Source: Ignavibacteria bacterium | GTDB taxonomy: Bacteria > Bacteroidota > Ignavibacteria > Tepidaquicellales > Tepidaquicellaceae | Direction: 5' to 3' | DNA length: 64,000 bases | NCBI GenBank assembly: GCA_019694675.1 | Contig: JAIBBK010000028.1 | Location: 1 to 64,000 of the forward strand | Notes under the pieces: model-generated | What the model was told of the DNA's origin: nothing | What the model saw: only the letters and a program-made list of their open reading frames with translations | Databases searched by the model: none | Part shown: piece by piece, positions 25,005-34,237 of the stretch | Position numbering within the stretch: position 1 is the stretch's first letter | Layout of the letters: every line of letters starts with the position of its first letter | Made by a program: the position numbers and the translations under genes

Positions 25005-26001
25005 GAGAACGTTTAAGATATTGTCCATTGATGGTGGCGGAATCAAAGGTCTCTTTTCCGCAAGATTGTTAAGCAAGTATGAGGAAATCTTCAATTGCAG
25101 ATTGTCGGATAGGTTTGACATGATTTGTGGAACTTCCACGGGAGGAATAATTGCGCTCGGACTGTCTGCGGGTAAAGAGGCAGAAGATATTGCAGATTTA
25201 TACTTGCACAAAGGTCCCCTCATTTTTCCTAATGGAAATCGGATCATGAGCTGGTTACGCAAGAAACAACAGGTGTTTCTTAAGAGCAAATATTCAAATG
25301 AAATTCTGAAACGAGAATTGTCGGACTTCTTCGGACAGGTCAAAATGGAGGAAGCAGAAACTCTATTGTGTATTCCAAGCTATAATCTTTCAAATGGAAT
25401 GCCAAGGGTTTTTAAATTTCCCCATCAAGAGGGAGGATTCACCATGGACAAAGGTATCTTAATGAGAGATGTGGCAATGGCAACATCGGCCGCACCGTCA
25501 ATACTACCAGTTACTGAGATTGCCAATTGCCTCTACATAGACGGGGGTATCTGGGCAAACAATCCATCTCTTGTGGCGCTTGTAGAAGCGCTTCAGTACT
25601 ATGTTGGAGAAGGTAAAGAATATTCAGAAGTTGAAATTTTGTCCATAGGAAATATCTCGCAGACGGTAGGGGCAATCCCATCAACCAAAAAATGCAGGTC
25701 AATATTTGATTGGAAAAGTGACCTTGTAGAAGTTGTCATGTCAGGTCAAAGTTATTCGATAAATTTCATATTGAGCAAGTTTTCTTCTTTAAATGACATT
25801 CCGGTAAAATACGTTAGGGTCGAATCAGAAAAATTATCATCAGAACAGTATTCGATTGTCGGATTGGACAATACCAACGAAGAATCACTTGACTTGCTCT
25901 CTTCTCAAGGCGAAAGGCAAGGGCATGTATCTGCCGCGCGAGATGATGTGAAGTGTTTTTTCAAAAACCCCAAAACATACAAGACAAATGGCAAACTGTA
26001 A
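24994..26001 (+). CDS. capV: CBASS effector: patatin-like phospholipase CapV
   Basis: About 335 residues. A patatin phospholipase: glycine-rich oxyanion loop DGGGIKG near the N-terminus, nucleophile elbow GTSTG (Ser about residue 48) and catalytic Asp in IDGG (about residue 183). In CBASS, patatin effectors are switched on by the cyclic nucleotide made by the adjacent CD-NTase and hydrolyse membrane phospholipids, killing the infected cell. The start must be TTG: an AGGAGG site at 24981-24986 lies 4 and 7 nt before two adjacent TTG codons (24991, 24994), and no ATG precedes the catalytic loop. It overlaps hsdS upstream by 11 nt and the CD-NTase gene downstream by 14 nt, so all are translationally coupled. 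Confidence 0.92.
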   Translation: MKTKRTFKILSIDGGGIKGLFSARLLSKYEEIFNCRLSDRFDMICGTSTGGIIALGLSAGKEAEDIADLYLHKGPLIFPNGNRIMSWLRKKQQVFLKSKYSNEILKRELSDFFGQVKMEEAETLLCIPSYNLSNGMPRVFKFPHQEGGFTMDKGILMRDVAMATSAAPSILPVTEIANCLYIDGGIWANNPSLVALVEALQYYVGEGKEYSEVEILSIGNISQTVGAIPSTKKCRSIFDWKSDLVEVVMSGQSYSINFILSKFSSLNDIPVKYVRVESEKLSSEQYSIVGLDNTNEESLDLLSSQGERQGHVSAARDDVKCFFKNPKTYKTNGKL

Positions 26002-26995
26002 CAAATTGTTTCTACGATTCAATGAAGATCTCAACATCACCTCCTCAAAGAGTGCCAGATTGGTATCCTCGAAGGACAGCATTAAAAGAGCTGTACGCGA
26101 TTATCTCAGAGATAATCATCCAGAGTACTTTCCGGAATTCTTCATTCAAGGCTCGTATAAGCTTAGTACAATGATCAGAACCAAGGATGACACATGCGAT
26201 GTTGACCTTGGAGTCTATTTCAAGAAAATTCCAGATGTAAAAAGTTATACGATGCAGAGCTGGATATACGATGCTGTTGATGGACTGACAAAGAATCCTC
26301 CTCTTCATAAAAACAAGTGTATTACTGTTGATTATCAAGGAGATTACAATATAGATCTTCCTGTCTATTTCGAGCCATCAATCGGCTCACCAAAGATTGC
26401 GGTAAGAGATGGCAGTTGGCTTGAAAGTGATGTTGAAGCTTTCGAGACCTGGTTCAATTCAAGGAAAGATCCCAATAGACAGCTTAGGAGAATTGTGAAG
26501 TATCTCAAAGCATGGTGTGACAACATTCGATGCTATATGCCAACAGGATTGACAATGACTGTGCTGGCTTCAGAATCATATATTGAACATGAGTTTGATG
26601 ATGTTGCTTTACTTAGAACGCTCGAAAGGATCAAGTCAAGGTTAAGAGTAAATTTCATATGCACAATGCCGGTTACTCCGTACGATGATTTACTTCATAA
26701 GTTTGATCATACAAGAAGAACAAATTTTCTAAATGCCTTGGATAATCTAATTGCTGATGGCAATGTGGCCATGAAGGAAGCAAATCAATTGAACTCAAGC
26801 AAACTATGGAAGAAACACCTCGGAGAAAGATTTCCTCTTGGAGAGGATGAAAATGTTGATGAAAAGATTTCAAAGCTAAAGGAAATCATGAATCCTATAT
26901 TGGGCAGTGCCGCTTACACAAGTCGTGACCTAAGAATTACTAACGATTCAACGAGTTCAATTAAAAACAAGCCCCATAAATTTTATGGCGAATAA
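25988..26995 (+). CDS. CBASS cyclic-oligonucleotide synthase (CD-NTase)
   Basis: This 335-residue cGAS/DncV-like nucleotidyltransferase shows the core motif: FIQGSYKLSTMIRT (Gly55-Ser56), then DDTCDVDLGVYF with metal-binding Asp71 and Asp73, and a third acidic Asp123 in DYNIDLPVYF. All three are present, so it should be active. It is predicted to sense phage infection and make a cyclic di- or trinucleotide that activates CapV; which product cannot be read from sequence. Its C-terminus, expected to be the target of conjugation by the neighbouring E2-like protein, ends KPHKFYGE. The gene overlaps capV by 14 nt and the E2-like gene by 11 nt. Confidence 0.92.
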   Translation: MANCNKLFLRFNEDLNITSSKSARLVSSKDSIKRAVRDYLRDNHPEYFPEFFIQGSYKLSTMIRTKDDTCDVDLGVYFKKIPDVKSYTMQSWIYDAVDGLTKNPPLHKNKCITVDYQGDYNIDLPVYFEPSIGSPKIAVRDGSWLESDVEAFETWFNSRKDPNRQLRRIVKYLKAWCDNIRCYMPTGLTMTVLASESYIEHEFDDVALLRTLERIKSRLRVNFICTMPVTPYDDLLHKFDHTRRTNFLNALDNLIADGNVAMKEANQLNSSKLWKKHLGERFPLGEDENVDEKISKLKEIMNPILGSAAYTSRDLRITNDSTSSIKNKPHKFYGE

Positions 26996-27419
26996 GCATT
27001 ATAAGAAAAGAAGGAGTACGAGCTACTACAAGGACTTGTATCTCCAAATGCAGTATATCAAGCGAGTATTCAATGTTGAAGAATGTACCGTTTCAAGGAA
27101 CAACGAATTGTTGTGCAATCTTACTGTTACACCTACGAGTCTATCCGAAGAGTACTTGGTTCAGATCAGATATAAACCTCCTGGTAGTCCTAAAGTATTC
27201 GTTCTCAGACCGCATATTCCCTATTGTTCCCGAATCCATATGTATTCAAAAGATAAATCTCTATGTCTTTATGATCATAGGTTTGCACCTTGGAATGAAA
27301 AGCTGAAGATTGCCAATACGATTATTCCTTGGATTGTAGAATGGCTGATATTTTATGAGTACTTTACGCTAACTGGAGTTTGGAAAGGAGATTCCGCAGA
27401 GCATCATGGAGATAAGTGA
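26985..27419 (+). CDS. CBASS E2-like conjugation protein (type II-short)
   Basis: This 144-residue protein resembles bacterial ubiquitin-E2-fold proteins of type II-short CBASS: PHIPYCSRIHMY, then SLCLYDHRFAPWN with likely catalytic Cys94, then IIPWIVEWLIFYEYFTLTGVW, the typical C-terminal helix and 'GxWxG' ending. In such operons there is no E1 or JAB protein, and the E2-like protein alone primes the CD-NTase by a thioester-linked conjugation step at its C-terminus. No E1-like or JAB gene is visible nearby, which supports the 'short' class. Overlaps the CD-NTase gene by 11 nt. Confidence 0.88.
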   Translation: MANKHYKKRRSTSYYKDLYLQMQYIKRVFNVEECTVSRNNELLCNLTVTPTSLSEEYLVQIRYKPPGSPKVFVLRPHIPYCSRIHMYSKDKSLCLYDHRFAPWNEKLKIANTIIPWIVEWLIFYEYFTLTGVWKGDSAEHHGDK

Positions 27420-27533
27420 TGGTCGAGTTTTTGCGGTAATTTTTGGTTCTGTGTTAAGGATTTGATTTGAAGCGACAAAAAGCTCATACTGCTTCACGAA
27501 GATCCCGAATCAATCAAGAAATCCCGTAGCGCT

Positions 27534-27638
27534 ATGTCGCACAGATATGATGACCTTGTAAAATGGGGAAGACTGATTCCTGTGAGGAAATGGTTTTCAG
27601 ATACGAGACTGGAAGACATAATTGATTATCTTGAGTAA
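27534..27638 (+). pseudogene. Short coding remnant or micro-ORF between CBASS and Fic
   Basis: A 34-codon frame (MSHRYDDLVKWGRLIPV ... IIDYLE) ends at 27638. The same frame stays open upstream for a further ~20 codons (KLILLHEDPESIKKSRS) to a stop, without a start codon. The residue composition looks protein-like, so this may be the tail of a decayed gene or a small protein. No ribosome-binding site is seen and I do not recognise it. Confidence 0.3.
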
Positions 27639-27696
27639 GACGGATTCTCAGGATGATGAGTCCATTACGGAATAAAAAATTCAATCACAGTTGCAT

Positions 27697-28773
27697 ATGA
27701 AATACAACATCCCGTTGCTCCCGCTCAAAGCTGATCTCGAAACTAAGGCTGTGCTCAAGAAAACTGCCCTGGCAAGGAGCGCCCTTGCGGAAATGAAAGG
27801 AGCTGTCACAAGCATACCCAATCAAAGCATACTCATCAGCACGCTCTCGCTTCAGGAAGCAAAAGACAGCTCGGCTATCGAGAACATCATCACTACAAAT
27901 GATGAACTGTTTCAGTCGGATTATCTTAAGAAGCAGTTCAAGTCTGCCGCTTCGAAGGAAGTTCATAACTATGCCGGCGCGCTGCAATGGGGCTTTAAAA
28001 CAGTAAAGCAAAACGGTTTTCTCTCGGGTAATCACATAATGAAGATACAGAAAATGCTGGTAGAGAATGAGGCCGGTTTTCGGTCACAGGCCGGCACGGT
28101 ACTTAAGAATGAACAGTCAGGTGAAGTAGTTTACAAACCGCCCCAAACGCATGATGAAATAATTGCCTTCATGAATAACCTTGAGCAATTCATGAATGAC
28201 AATGAGCTCAGCGATTGGGACCCTTTGGTAAAGATGGCTGTCATTCATCATCAGTTTGAGAGCATCCACCCCTTTTATGACGGCAACGGAAGGACGGGCA
28301 GGATCATTAATATTCTGTATCTCGTAAAAGAAGGGCTCCTGAATCTGCCGGTATTATATCTGAGTCGCTACATAAATCAAAGCAAAAGCGATTATTACCG
28401 CCTCCTGCAAAAAGTCAGAACAGATAATGCATGGGAAGAATGGACGCTGTTCATGCTGGAAGCAGTTGAGAAAACATCCCTCCAAACCTTACAAATCATA
28501 GAGGGAATTAAGCTCATTATGCAAAACCATAAGCTAAAGCTAAGACGTGATTTACCCAAAATATACAGCCAGGACTTGCTGAACAATCTTTTCAGGCACC
28601 CTTATACAAAAATTGATTTTGTAATGGCAGATTTGGGAGTTAGCAGGCCAACTGCCATGAAATATCTTGAAGAGCTCATAGCAATAAAACTCGTTACTAA
28701 ACACAAGCTGGGAAAAGATAATTACTACGTTAACCATGAGTTGTTTAAGCTCCTTGCCAACGTAAGCACATGA
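27697..28773 (+). CDS. Fic family AMPylase (class II, self-inhibited)
   Basis: About 358 residues. The catalytic loop is complete: HPFYDGNGRTGR (about residues 191-202; His transfers AMP or another nucleotide to hydroxyl side chains of target proteins). An N-terminal inhibitory helix SSAIEN (about 58-63) fits the [S/T]xxxE[G/N] motif, whose Glu blocks ATP, so this is a class II Fic protein not needing a separate antitoxin. The C-terminus (FVMADLGVSRPTAMKYLEEL) is a winged helix, as in Fic proteins with DNA-binding tails. ATG 27697 is preferred to TTG 27691. It sits between CBASS and hsdR. The target is unknown. Confidence 0.9.
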   Translation: MKYNIPLLPLKADLETKAVLKKTALARSALAEMKGAVTSIPNQSILISTLSLQEAKDSSAIENIITTNDELFQSDYLKKQFKSAASKEVHNYAGALQWGFKTVKQNGFLSGNHIMKIQKMLVENEAGFRSQAGTVLKNEQSGEVVYKPPQTHDEIIAFMNNLEQFMNDNELSDWDPLVKMAVIHHQFESIHPFYDGNGRTGRIINILYLVKEGLLNLPVLYLSRYINQSKSDYYRLLQKVRTDNAWEEWTLFMLEAVEKTSLQTLQIIEGIKLIMQNHKLKLRRDLPKIYSQDLLNNLFRHPYTKIDFVMADLGVSRPTAMKYLEELIAIKLVTKHKLGKDNYYVNHELFKLLANVST

Positions 28774-28821
28774 TCTTTAATATGATATGAAAACATCAAA
28801 AGTCTTGACATGTTTGCAACA

Positions 28822-28873
28822 CATGTAAAGGAAATGGCACTTTTCTTTACATGAACATGGCAACATGTAAAGG
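28822..28873. promoter_or_regulatory. Inverted repeat CATGTAAAGGAAA ... TTTTCTTTACATG plus third half-site, upstream of hsdR
   Basis: CATGTAAAGGAAA at 28822-28834 and TTTTCTTTACATG at 28841-28853 pair over 12 of 13 positions around 6 nt; another CATGTAAAGG lies at 28864-28873, and a related ACATGT lies just upstream at 28820. The cluster sits ~180-230 bp before hsdR. It may bind a regulator, perhaps the winged helix of the Fic protein just upstream. The rest of the 276-bp gap holds no gene. Confidence 0.45.
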
Positions 28874-29049
28874 CATTAAAATGTAAGTATTGGCTCTACA
28901 AAAAGAAAATGTTGAAAAATCCAGCAAGATTTCCCCTCATGGGAAGAAAACTTGCAAAACTACACACGAGAACAGCATCATGAGTAAAAAACGTTAACTT
29001 TGAAAGATGAAAATTGTCCTTGCTCAAACCTTATATTTTACAAACCGGA

Positions 29050-32000
29050 ATGAATACTCCGAGTTTTAAAGAAGACCATATCAGTCAGATACCGGCTTTG
29101 GAAATGCTAATGAAGTTGGGTTTCAAGTATCTTTCTCAGGAAGAAGCGCTTGATTTGCGCGCGGGAAAGACCACAAACGTTATACTCGAGAAAGTTCTTC
29201 GTAAACAACTGAGAGAAATAAACAGCATAAAAGTATCTTCAACGAAAACTTCCTACTTCTCTGACTCCAATATAGAATCCGGTATTCAGGCATTGAAAGA
29301 TCTTCCAATGAATGAAGGATACATTGCCGCATGTGAATATGCATATAACTTAATTACGCTTGGAAAAGCTCTCGAGCAAAACATTGACGGCGATAAGAAG
29401 AGCTTCACACTTCAATACATTGACTGGAAGAATCCGGCTAATAATGTATTTCATGTCACGGAAGAGTTCAGTGTGATGAGAAGTCTTAGCAAGGACCATT
29501 ACAGGCCGGATATTGTACTCTTTGTGAATGGTATTCCGCTTTGCGTAATTGAATGCAAACGGCCCGATATGAAAGATCCAATCAAACAAGCTGTATCGCA
29601 GCATTTGCGTAATCAACAGGAAGACGGAATAAGAAATCTCTATGCATATTCCCAGATATTGCTCAGCATCTCAACTAATGAAGGCAGATATGCAACTAAC
29701 GGAACTCAGGATAAGTTTTGGGCAAATTGGGAAGAAAAGTTTGATGGAGATACTCCTGAAGAAAGAAACCGGAATGAAGAGGAGTACAGAACCTGTCTTC
29801 ACATTCTCAAGAACAGCAAACTCATTGAACCTGAAAAGAACATACTTTTCGGTGATCGCTTCAGGTATGTGAAGAGATATTTTGATGAACTGGAATCTGT
29901 TGAACTTCAGCCTGTTATGCAGGACGTATATCTGTACGGACTATGCAGCCCCAAAAGACTAATGGATTTCGCATTCAACTTCATCATCTTCGATAACGGT
30001 GAGAAGAAAATTGCAAGGTATCAGCAATACTTTGCTGTGAAGAAGGCGATGGATCAGATAAGAACTCTAAATGATGAGAAGAGAATGGGAGGCGTTATCT
30101 GGCATACTCAGGGAAGCGGGAAATCTCTTACGATGGTCATGCTTGCACAGGCAATAGCGCTGGAAAAATCCATTCCAAATCCAAAAATAATACTTGTTAC
30201 AGACAGAGTTGACCTTGACGAACAGATCACAGGAACATTCCGAAAATGCGGAATGTCGGTTGAAAATGCCACTACCGGTTCAAGACTAATAGAGCTCTTA
30301 CGAAGCAAACGAGATGCTGTCGTTACAACTGTGATCAACAAATTTGAAACTGCAGTTAAAAAACTCCCACATAAGCTCACAGATCCAAACATATTTGTAC
30401 TTGTTGATGAGGGCCACAGGACACAATACGGAAGTTTCAACATAAGCATGCTCAAGACTTTGCCTAATGCTTGCTTCATTGCATTCACCGGTACTCCTTT
30501 ATTCAGAAAAGACAAGAATACACTTGCCAAGTTTGGCAAACTGATTGACAATTACACAGTTGACAGGGCGGTGAAGGATAAAGCAGTAGTGCCATTGCTG
30601 TATGAAGCCAGACATGCATTTCAGGATGTTGTTGAGAAGCCGCTTGACAAGTTCTTTGATATGATTTGTAAGCCTCTTAACGATTTTCAGATTTCCGATC
30701 TGAAGAAAAAATTCAGCAGAGCAGATCAGCTCAACGTTGCGGAGCAAAAGATTTATGCTGTGTGCTGGGACATAAGCAATCACTTCAGGGATAATTTTCA
30801 GGGAAAGACCGATTTTAAAGGCCAGTTGGTATGCCAGTCTAAAGATGCAGCAGTCAGATATAAGATGTTCCTTGATGATATTGGTGTAGTTTCCTCTGAA
30901 GTTCTGATATCGCCTCCTGACGATCGCGAGGGTGAGGAAAGCGCGTATGGCGCAGTTGAATCTGACCGAGTAAAAGCTTTCTGGAAGAAAATGATGGATG
31001 AACACGGAAACCCTTCAAAGTACGAAAACAATATAATTAGCAGATTCAAAAATCAAAAGCATCCTGAGATAATTATTGTTGTTGACAAACTCCTCACAGG
31101 ATTTGACGAACCAAAGAATACCGTCCTGTATCTTACCAGAAACCTAAGAGGGCATTCACTTCTACAGGCAATAGCGAGAGTGAACCGCATCTATCCTGAT
31201 AAAGATTATGGTTATATCATTGACTATTACGGAGTTCTCGGTGCTTTGGATGAAGCAATGAAAACGTACTCTTCGTTTGAAGATTTTGATCAAGAAGATC
31301 TACAAGGAACATTTACCGATATTATTGAAGAAATTAAGAAGCTTCCTCAGAAACATTCAGAACTATGGGATGTATTCAAGACAATACAAAACAAAAAAGA
31401 TGCAGAAGCATTTCAGCAGCTTCTAAGAGACGAAAGCATAAGATTAGGATTCTACGATAAGCTTGCTGCATACGCAAGAATACTCAAGACGGCATTGTCT
31501 TCAATCCGTTTTCATGAGACGTCTGATGAAAAAGACATCAGAAGATATAAAGAAGATTTGGCTTTTTTTGTCAATCTCAGAGCTGCTGTAATTCAAAGAT
31601 ATTCTGATGCAATTGACTACAAGCAATATGAAGGTCAGATTCAGAAGTTGATAGATACTCATATACCTACGCAGGATCTTAAGCCTATATCAAAGTTGGT
31701 GAACATATTTGACGCTGAAGTTTTCAGCAAGGAAGTTGAGGAAGTTGTAGGATTATCTGCCAAGGCTGATACCATTGCTTCAAGGACAGCCAAACACATT
31801 TCAGAGAAAATTGAAGAGGACCCTGCCTTCTATAAAAAGTTCTCTGAACTTCTGAAAGAAGCTATCAAAGAATACACTGAGGACAGAATTACTGAAATTG
31901 AGTATCACAATTCCGTAAAGGATATAATGGAGAAAGTAATTTCACATACAGATTCTGAAGTGCCTGAACAACTTCAGAATAAAGATACGGCAAAGGCATT

Positions 32001-32280
32001 TTACGGTATTGCAAAGGAATCGCTGCTTGAGAAGATTCAGGATGAAGCAATTGCTAAGACTCTATCCGCTGAGATTGCGCTCTCATCTGATGAAATAATA
32101 AAAAATCTCATTGTAGTAGATTGGACAATAAAACCCGATATCCCCAAAAAGATGATGCATCTGATTGGTGATTACATTATAGATGAGATCAAAGACAAAC
32201 ATGAATTGGATATGACTTACGATGAAATCGACGAAATTGCAGAGGCTATTGTTGACATTGCTAAAATCAGATGCAAATGA
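29050..32280 (+). CDS. hsdR: Type I restriction endonuclease subunit HsdR
   Basis: About 1076 residues. This is the motor and nuclease of the type I system, translocating DNA with ATP and cutting far from the site. A PD-(D/E)xK nuclease lies near the N-terminus (YRPDIVLFVNGIPL then IECKRPD), followed by SF2 helicase motifs: Walker A HTQGSGKSLTM, DEGHRTQYG (the 'DEAH'-type box), FTGTPL, and LLTGFDEP/ARVNRIYP of the second RecA domain. A long helical C-terminus contacts HsdM. ATG 29050 (MNTPSFKEDHISQIPALEML) matches where relatives start; an upstream in-frame TTG (29014) lacks support. No disruption. hsdR is separated from hsdS by CBASS and Fic. Confidence 0.95.
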   Translation: MNTPSFKEDHISQIPALEMLMKLGFKYLSQEEALDLRAGKTTNVILEKVLRKQLREINSIKVSSTKTSYFSDSNIESGIQALKDLPMNEGYIAACEYAYNLITLGKALEQNIDGDKKSFTLQYIDWKNPANNVFHVTEEFSVMRSLSKDHYRPDIVLFVNGIPLCVIECKRPDMKDPIKQAVSQHLRNQQEDGIRNLYAYSQILLSISTNEGRYATNGTQDKFWANWEEKFDGDTPEERNRNEEEYRTCLHILKNSKLIEPEKNILFGDRFRYVKRYFDELESVELQPVMQDVYLYGLCSPKRLMDFAFNFIIFDNGEKKIARYQQYFAVKKAMDQIRTLNDEKRMGGVIWHTQGSGKSLTMVMLAQAIALEKSIPNPKIILVTDRVDLDEQITGTFRKCGMSVENATTGSRLIELLRSKRDAVVTTVINKFETAVKKLPHKLTDPNIFVLVDEGHRTQYGSFNISMLKTLPNACFIAFTGTPLFRKDKNTLAKFGKLIDNYTVDRAVKDKAVVPLLYEARHAFQDVVEKPLDKFFDMICKPLNDFQISDLKKKFSRADQLNVAEQKIYAVCWDISNHFRDNFQGKTDFKGQLVCQSKDAAVRYKMFLDDIGVVSSEVLISPPDDREGEESAYGAVESDRVKAFWKKMMDEHGNPSKYENNIISRFKNQKHPEIIIVVDKLLTGFDEPKNTVLYLTRNLRGHSLLQAIARVNRIYPDKDYGYIIDYYGVLGALDEAMKTYSSFEDFDQEDLQGTFTDIIEEIKKLPQKHSELWDVFKTIQNKKDAEAFQQLLRDESIRLGFYDKLAAYARILKTALSSIRFHETSDEKDIRRYKEDLAFFVNLRAAVIQRYSDAIDYKQYEGQIQKLIDTHIPTQDLKPISKLVNIFDAEVFSKEVEEVVGLSAKADTIASRTAKHISEKIEEDPAFYKKFSELLKEAIKEYTEDRITEIEYHNSVKDIMEKVISHTDSEVPEQLQNKDTAKAFYGIAKESLLEKIQDEAIAKTLSAEIALSSDEIIKNLIVVDWTIKPDIPKKMMHLIGDYIIDEIKDKHELDMTYDEIDEIAEAIVDIAKIRCK

Positions 32281-32975
32281 TAACAGACTCGATAAGGTTC
32301 GGCACTGAGCAGATTGATTACAGAATTGTTTATTCCGCACGAAAGACGCTTGGGATCTCTGTTACTCCGGAAATGGAAATTGTGGTCAGAGCACCGGAAA
32401 GTATAAGTGCGGAGAAGATCAAAGTTATTGTGAGGAAGAAAGCAGTATGGATAACAAAGCAAAGGAATAATTTCGAAGCTTTTCAACCAAGAACCAAGTC
32501 AAGAAAATACATTAGTGGAGAAACACACTTATATCTCGGAAGAAGTTACAAACTGATTGTAAAAAGCGGCTCCCCAGATTCGGTGATATTGAAGAATGGT
32601 GAAATTCAAATTACTGTTAATGGCAAATCAACTTCAAAAGAAGTCTTATCGAAGTGGTACAGATCAAGAGCTGAGAAGACGTTCAATGAAATGATAAATC
32701 CAATAATTAGAAGATTTCGAAAATACAAAGTTGAACCCTCTCATATTGCGCTCAAAGTAATGCCAAAGAGATGGGGAAGCTGCACTCCAAAAGGGAAAAT
32801 CATTTTGAATCCCGAATTAATAAAGGCTCCCAAAGGATGTATAGAATATGTGATGATCCATGAGATGTGTCATTTGGTACATCATGGTCATACAAGAAAA
32901 TTTTACGAGCTTCAGAAAAGGGAAATGCCGGATTGGGAGAAGTGGAAAATGAAGTTGGAAAGAATTCTGTCATAA
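32271..32975 (+). CDS. YgjP-like (M48-type) zinc metallopeptidase linked to R-M
   Basis: This 234-residue protein has the DUF45/YgjP core: PKRWGSCTPKGKIILNP, then VMIHEMCHLVHHGHTRKFY. HEMCH is the zinc-binding HExxH, and the later His is a probable third ligand. Members are frequent immediate neighbours of hsdR; their substrate is unknown, and a role in processing or quality control of HsdR is a standing guess, not shown. The start overlaps the hsdR stop by 10 nt (a second ATG at 32277 overlaps it as ATGA), so it is translated together with hsdR. Confidence 0.85.
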   Translation: MQMITDSIRFGTEQIDYRIVYSARKTLGISVTPEMEIVVRAPESISAEKIKVIVRKKAVWITKQRNNFEAFQPRTKSRKYISGETHLYLGRSYKLIVKSGSPDSVILKNGEIQITVNGKSTSKEVLSKWYRSRAEKTFNEMINPIIRRFRKYKVEPSHIALKVMPKRWGSCTPKGKIILNPELIKAPKGCIEYVMIHEMCHLVHHGHTRKFYELQKREMPDWEKWKMKLERILS

Positions 32976-33006
32976 TACTATTTGAAAACAATCTAAGCCG
33001 GAACTC

Positions 33007-33435
33007 ATGTCTGAGTATTCTGTACTATTAGGAATGGAAGATTATCATCTAAGCAAAGTATGCAATAAGTTGATAAGAACTTTACAGAGTTTCAAAGAAC
33101 GATATATGCAAAGAGAAGGTGCAGGCCTTGGCAATGTTTGGGATGAAATTTGTGTTCAGGTGCAAGGTGAATACTGGGTATGCTGGTATGCATATGAACA
33201 TACAATGGTGCAATTAATCAAAAAAGCGTATGATGAGATTGATCCAACCATCTCGAAGTTCTTAAGCTATATGTATGATTCCAGAAACGAAGATTCAATG
33301 TATGAGGATTTGGAGAAAGTAAGGTTTAGCAAATATACACCAAGTATATCCAGTTTTGTCAACTTGATCTATGATAAATTGATTGAGATTGCAGGTAATT
33401 ACAGGAACGCCAGAATTGAGAACTATTTGTCTTGA
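33007..33435 (+). CDS. Uncharacterised 142-residue protein
   Basis: No family recognised. It is a soluble, mainly helical protein with several aromatic residues (QGEYWVCWYAYEHTMVQL) and acidic/basic mixed helices. It is 31 bp downstream of the YgjP-like gene on the same strand, so probably the last gene of the R-M operon. Codon use is like its neighbours. Start at ATG 33007. A role as a small immunity or accessory protein is possible but unsupported. Confidence 0.6.
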   Translation: MSEYSVLLGMEDYHLSKVCNKLIRTLQSFKERYMQREGAGLGNVWDEICVQVQGEYWVCWYAYEHTMVQLIKKAYDEIDPTISKFLSYMYDSRNEDSMYEDLEKVRFSKYTPSISSFVNLIYDKLIEIAGNYRNARIENYLS

Positions 33436-33671
33436 TTTAGAAAAAATGCATTTGCTTCAAGAATTGGTGACCAATCTAATAAAGAAATGAGTCTCCGACC
33501 CAAGCTGGGCCACCTGCACAATTTACTTTCCAAAGCTCACCATTATTCATATAGCGACTCTGCGGCAGGAAAGTCGGATAAATTGGAATCGGCAAGACAG
33601 AAGCCCGAAGGGCTGACATGATTATAGTTCCGAATGCATCAGGTAGTCTAACCCCGAAGTGATGACAATAT
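33436..33671. other. Intergenic stretch with decayed CCCGAAGGG-type repeats
   Basis: No gene seen. Two related motifs occur ~49 bp apart: GCCCGAAGGGCTGACA at 33603 and CCCCGAAG-TGATGACA at 33652. They look like worn copies of a short extragenic repeat with a CCC-GAA-GGG hairpin. Confidence 0.4.
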
Positions 33672-33910
33672 CTTTCTGCCGTTGTTGAAGTTCCGAAAAG
33701 TCTGCGTTGTACTATGAAACATTAATGAACAACCAAACAGACTTTTCGGTCTCCAACAACAACGCGAATCTTGATCCTGTAATCCAAGAACTCTTAACCT
33801 TAAGATCCTCATTCGCCACAGGCCCCATATGAAATCGGCCTCAGAAAAGGATTGAGAAGTTATGGATGTATTGAGTTGTGAGCAGTAGTGACATTCTTCT
33901 TCAAGCAGTG
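33672..33910 (+). repeat. ~240-bp diverged direct repeat A, left of the helicase gene
   Basis: This segment aligns with 37545-37781 along its whole length; shared blocks include AGTTCC.AAAAGTCTG, CTTTTCGGTCTCCAACAACAACGC, GAGAAGTTATG/ATGAGTTATG and AAGCAGTG. Copy A contains a near-perfect inverted repeat: GTTGTTG...CCGAAAAGTCTG (33681-33704) with CAGACTTTTCGG...CAACAAC (33738-33760), a ~24-bp stem and 33-nt loop. In copy B this stem is degraded. About 330 bp of non-coding sequence separate it from the helicase start. Confidence 0.75.
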
Positions 33911-34237
33911 CGGCAAACCGCAATTCAGCGACGAACCGGAAGATCACTCTAGAGTCTCCTCACATTCAATGCACGCAAAAGGCGGGTGCATGTTCGATGG
34001 GAGAAATTTTGGACAACTTGCGGGCAAGGTGGCTCAGCCATTTGAAAGGCGATGGTATCCATCCGCAAAGGCCTTAATCTATTACTACAACTGTAAGTAT
34101 CATCTGGATCTCTTAACAATTGATTGGCAACTCTTGAAGTAACATTGTGCATTGAAATTTGTCTTTTCAACTCATAATTAGCTTATAAAAATAGTATTTG
34201 CCAAAATCTATTTCAGAATATAACAAACCCTAAATCC

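Noticed and set aside
33888..34142. 84-residue frame before the helicase
   Set aside because: It starts inside direct repeat A, has no ribosome-binding site, and the matching region of repeat B has no such frame.
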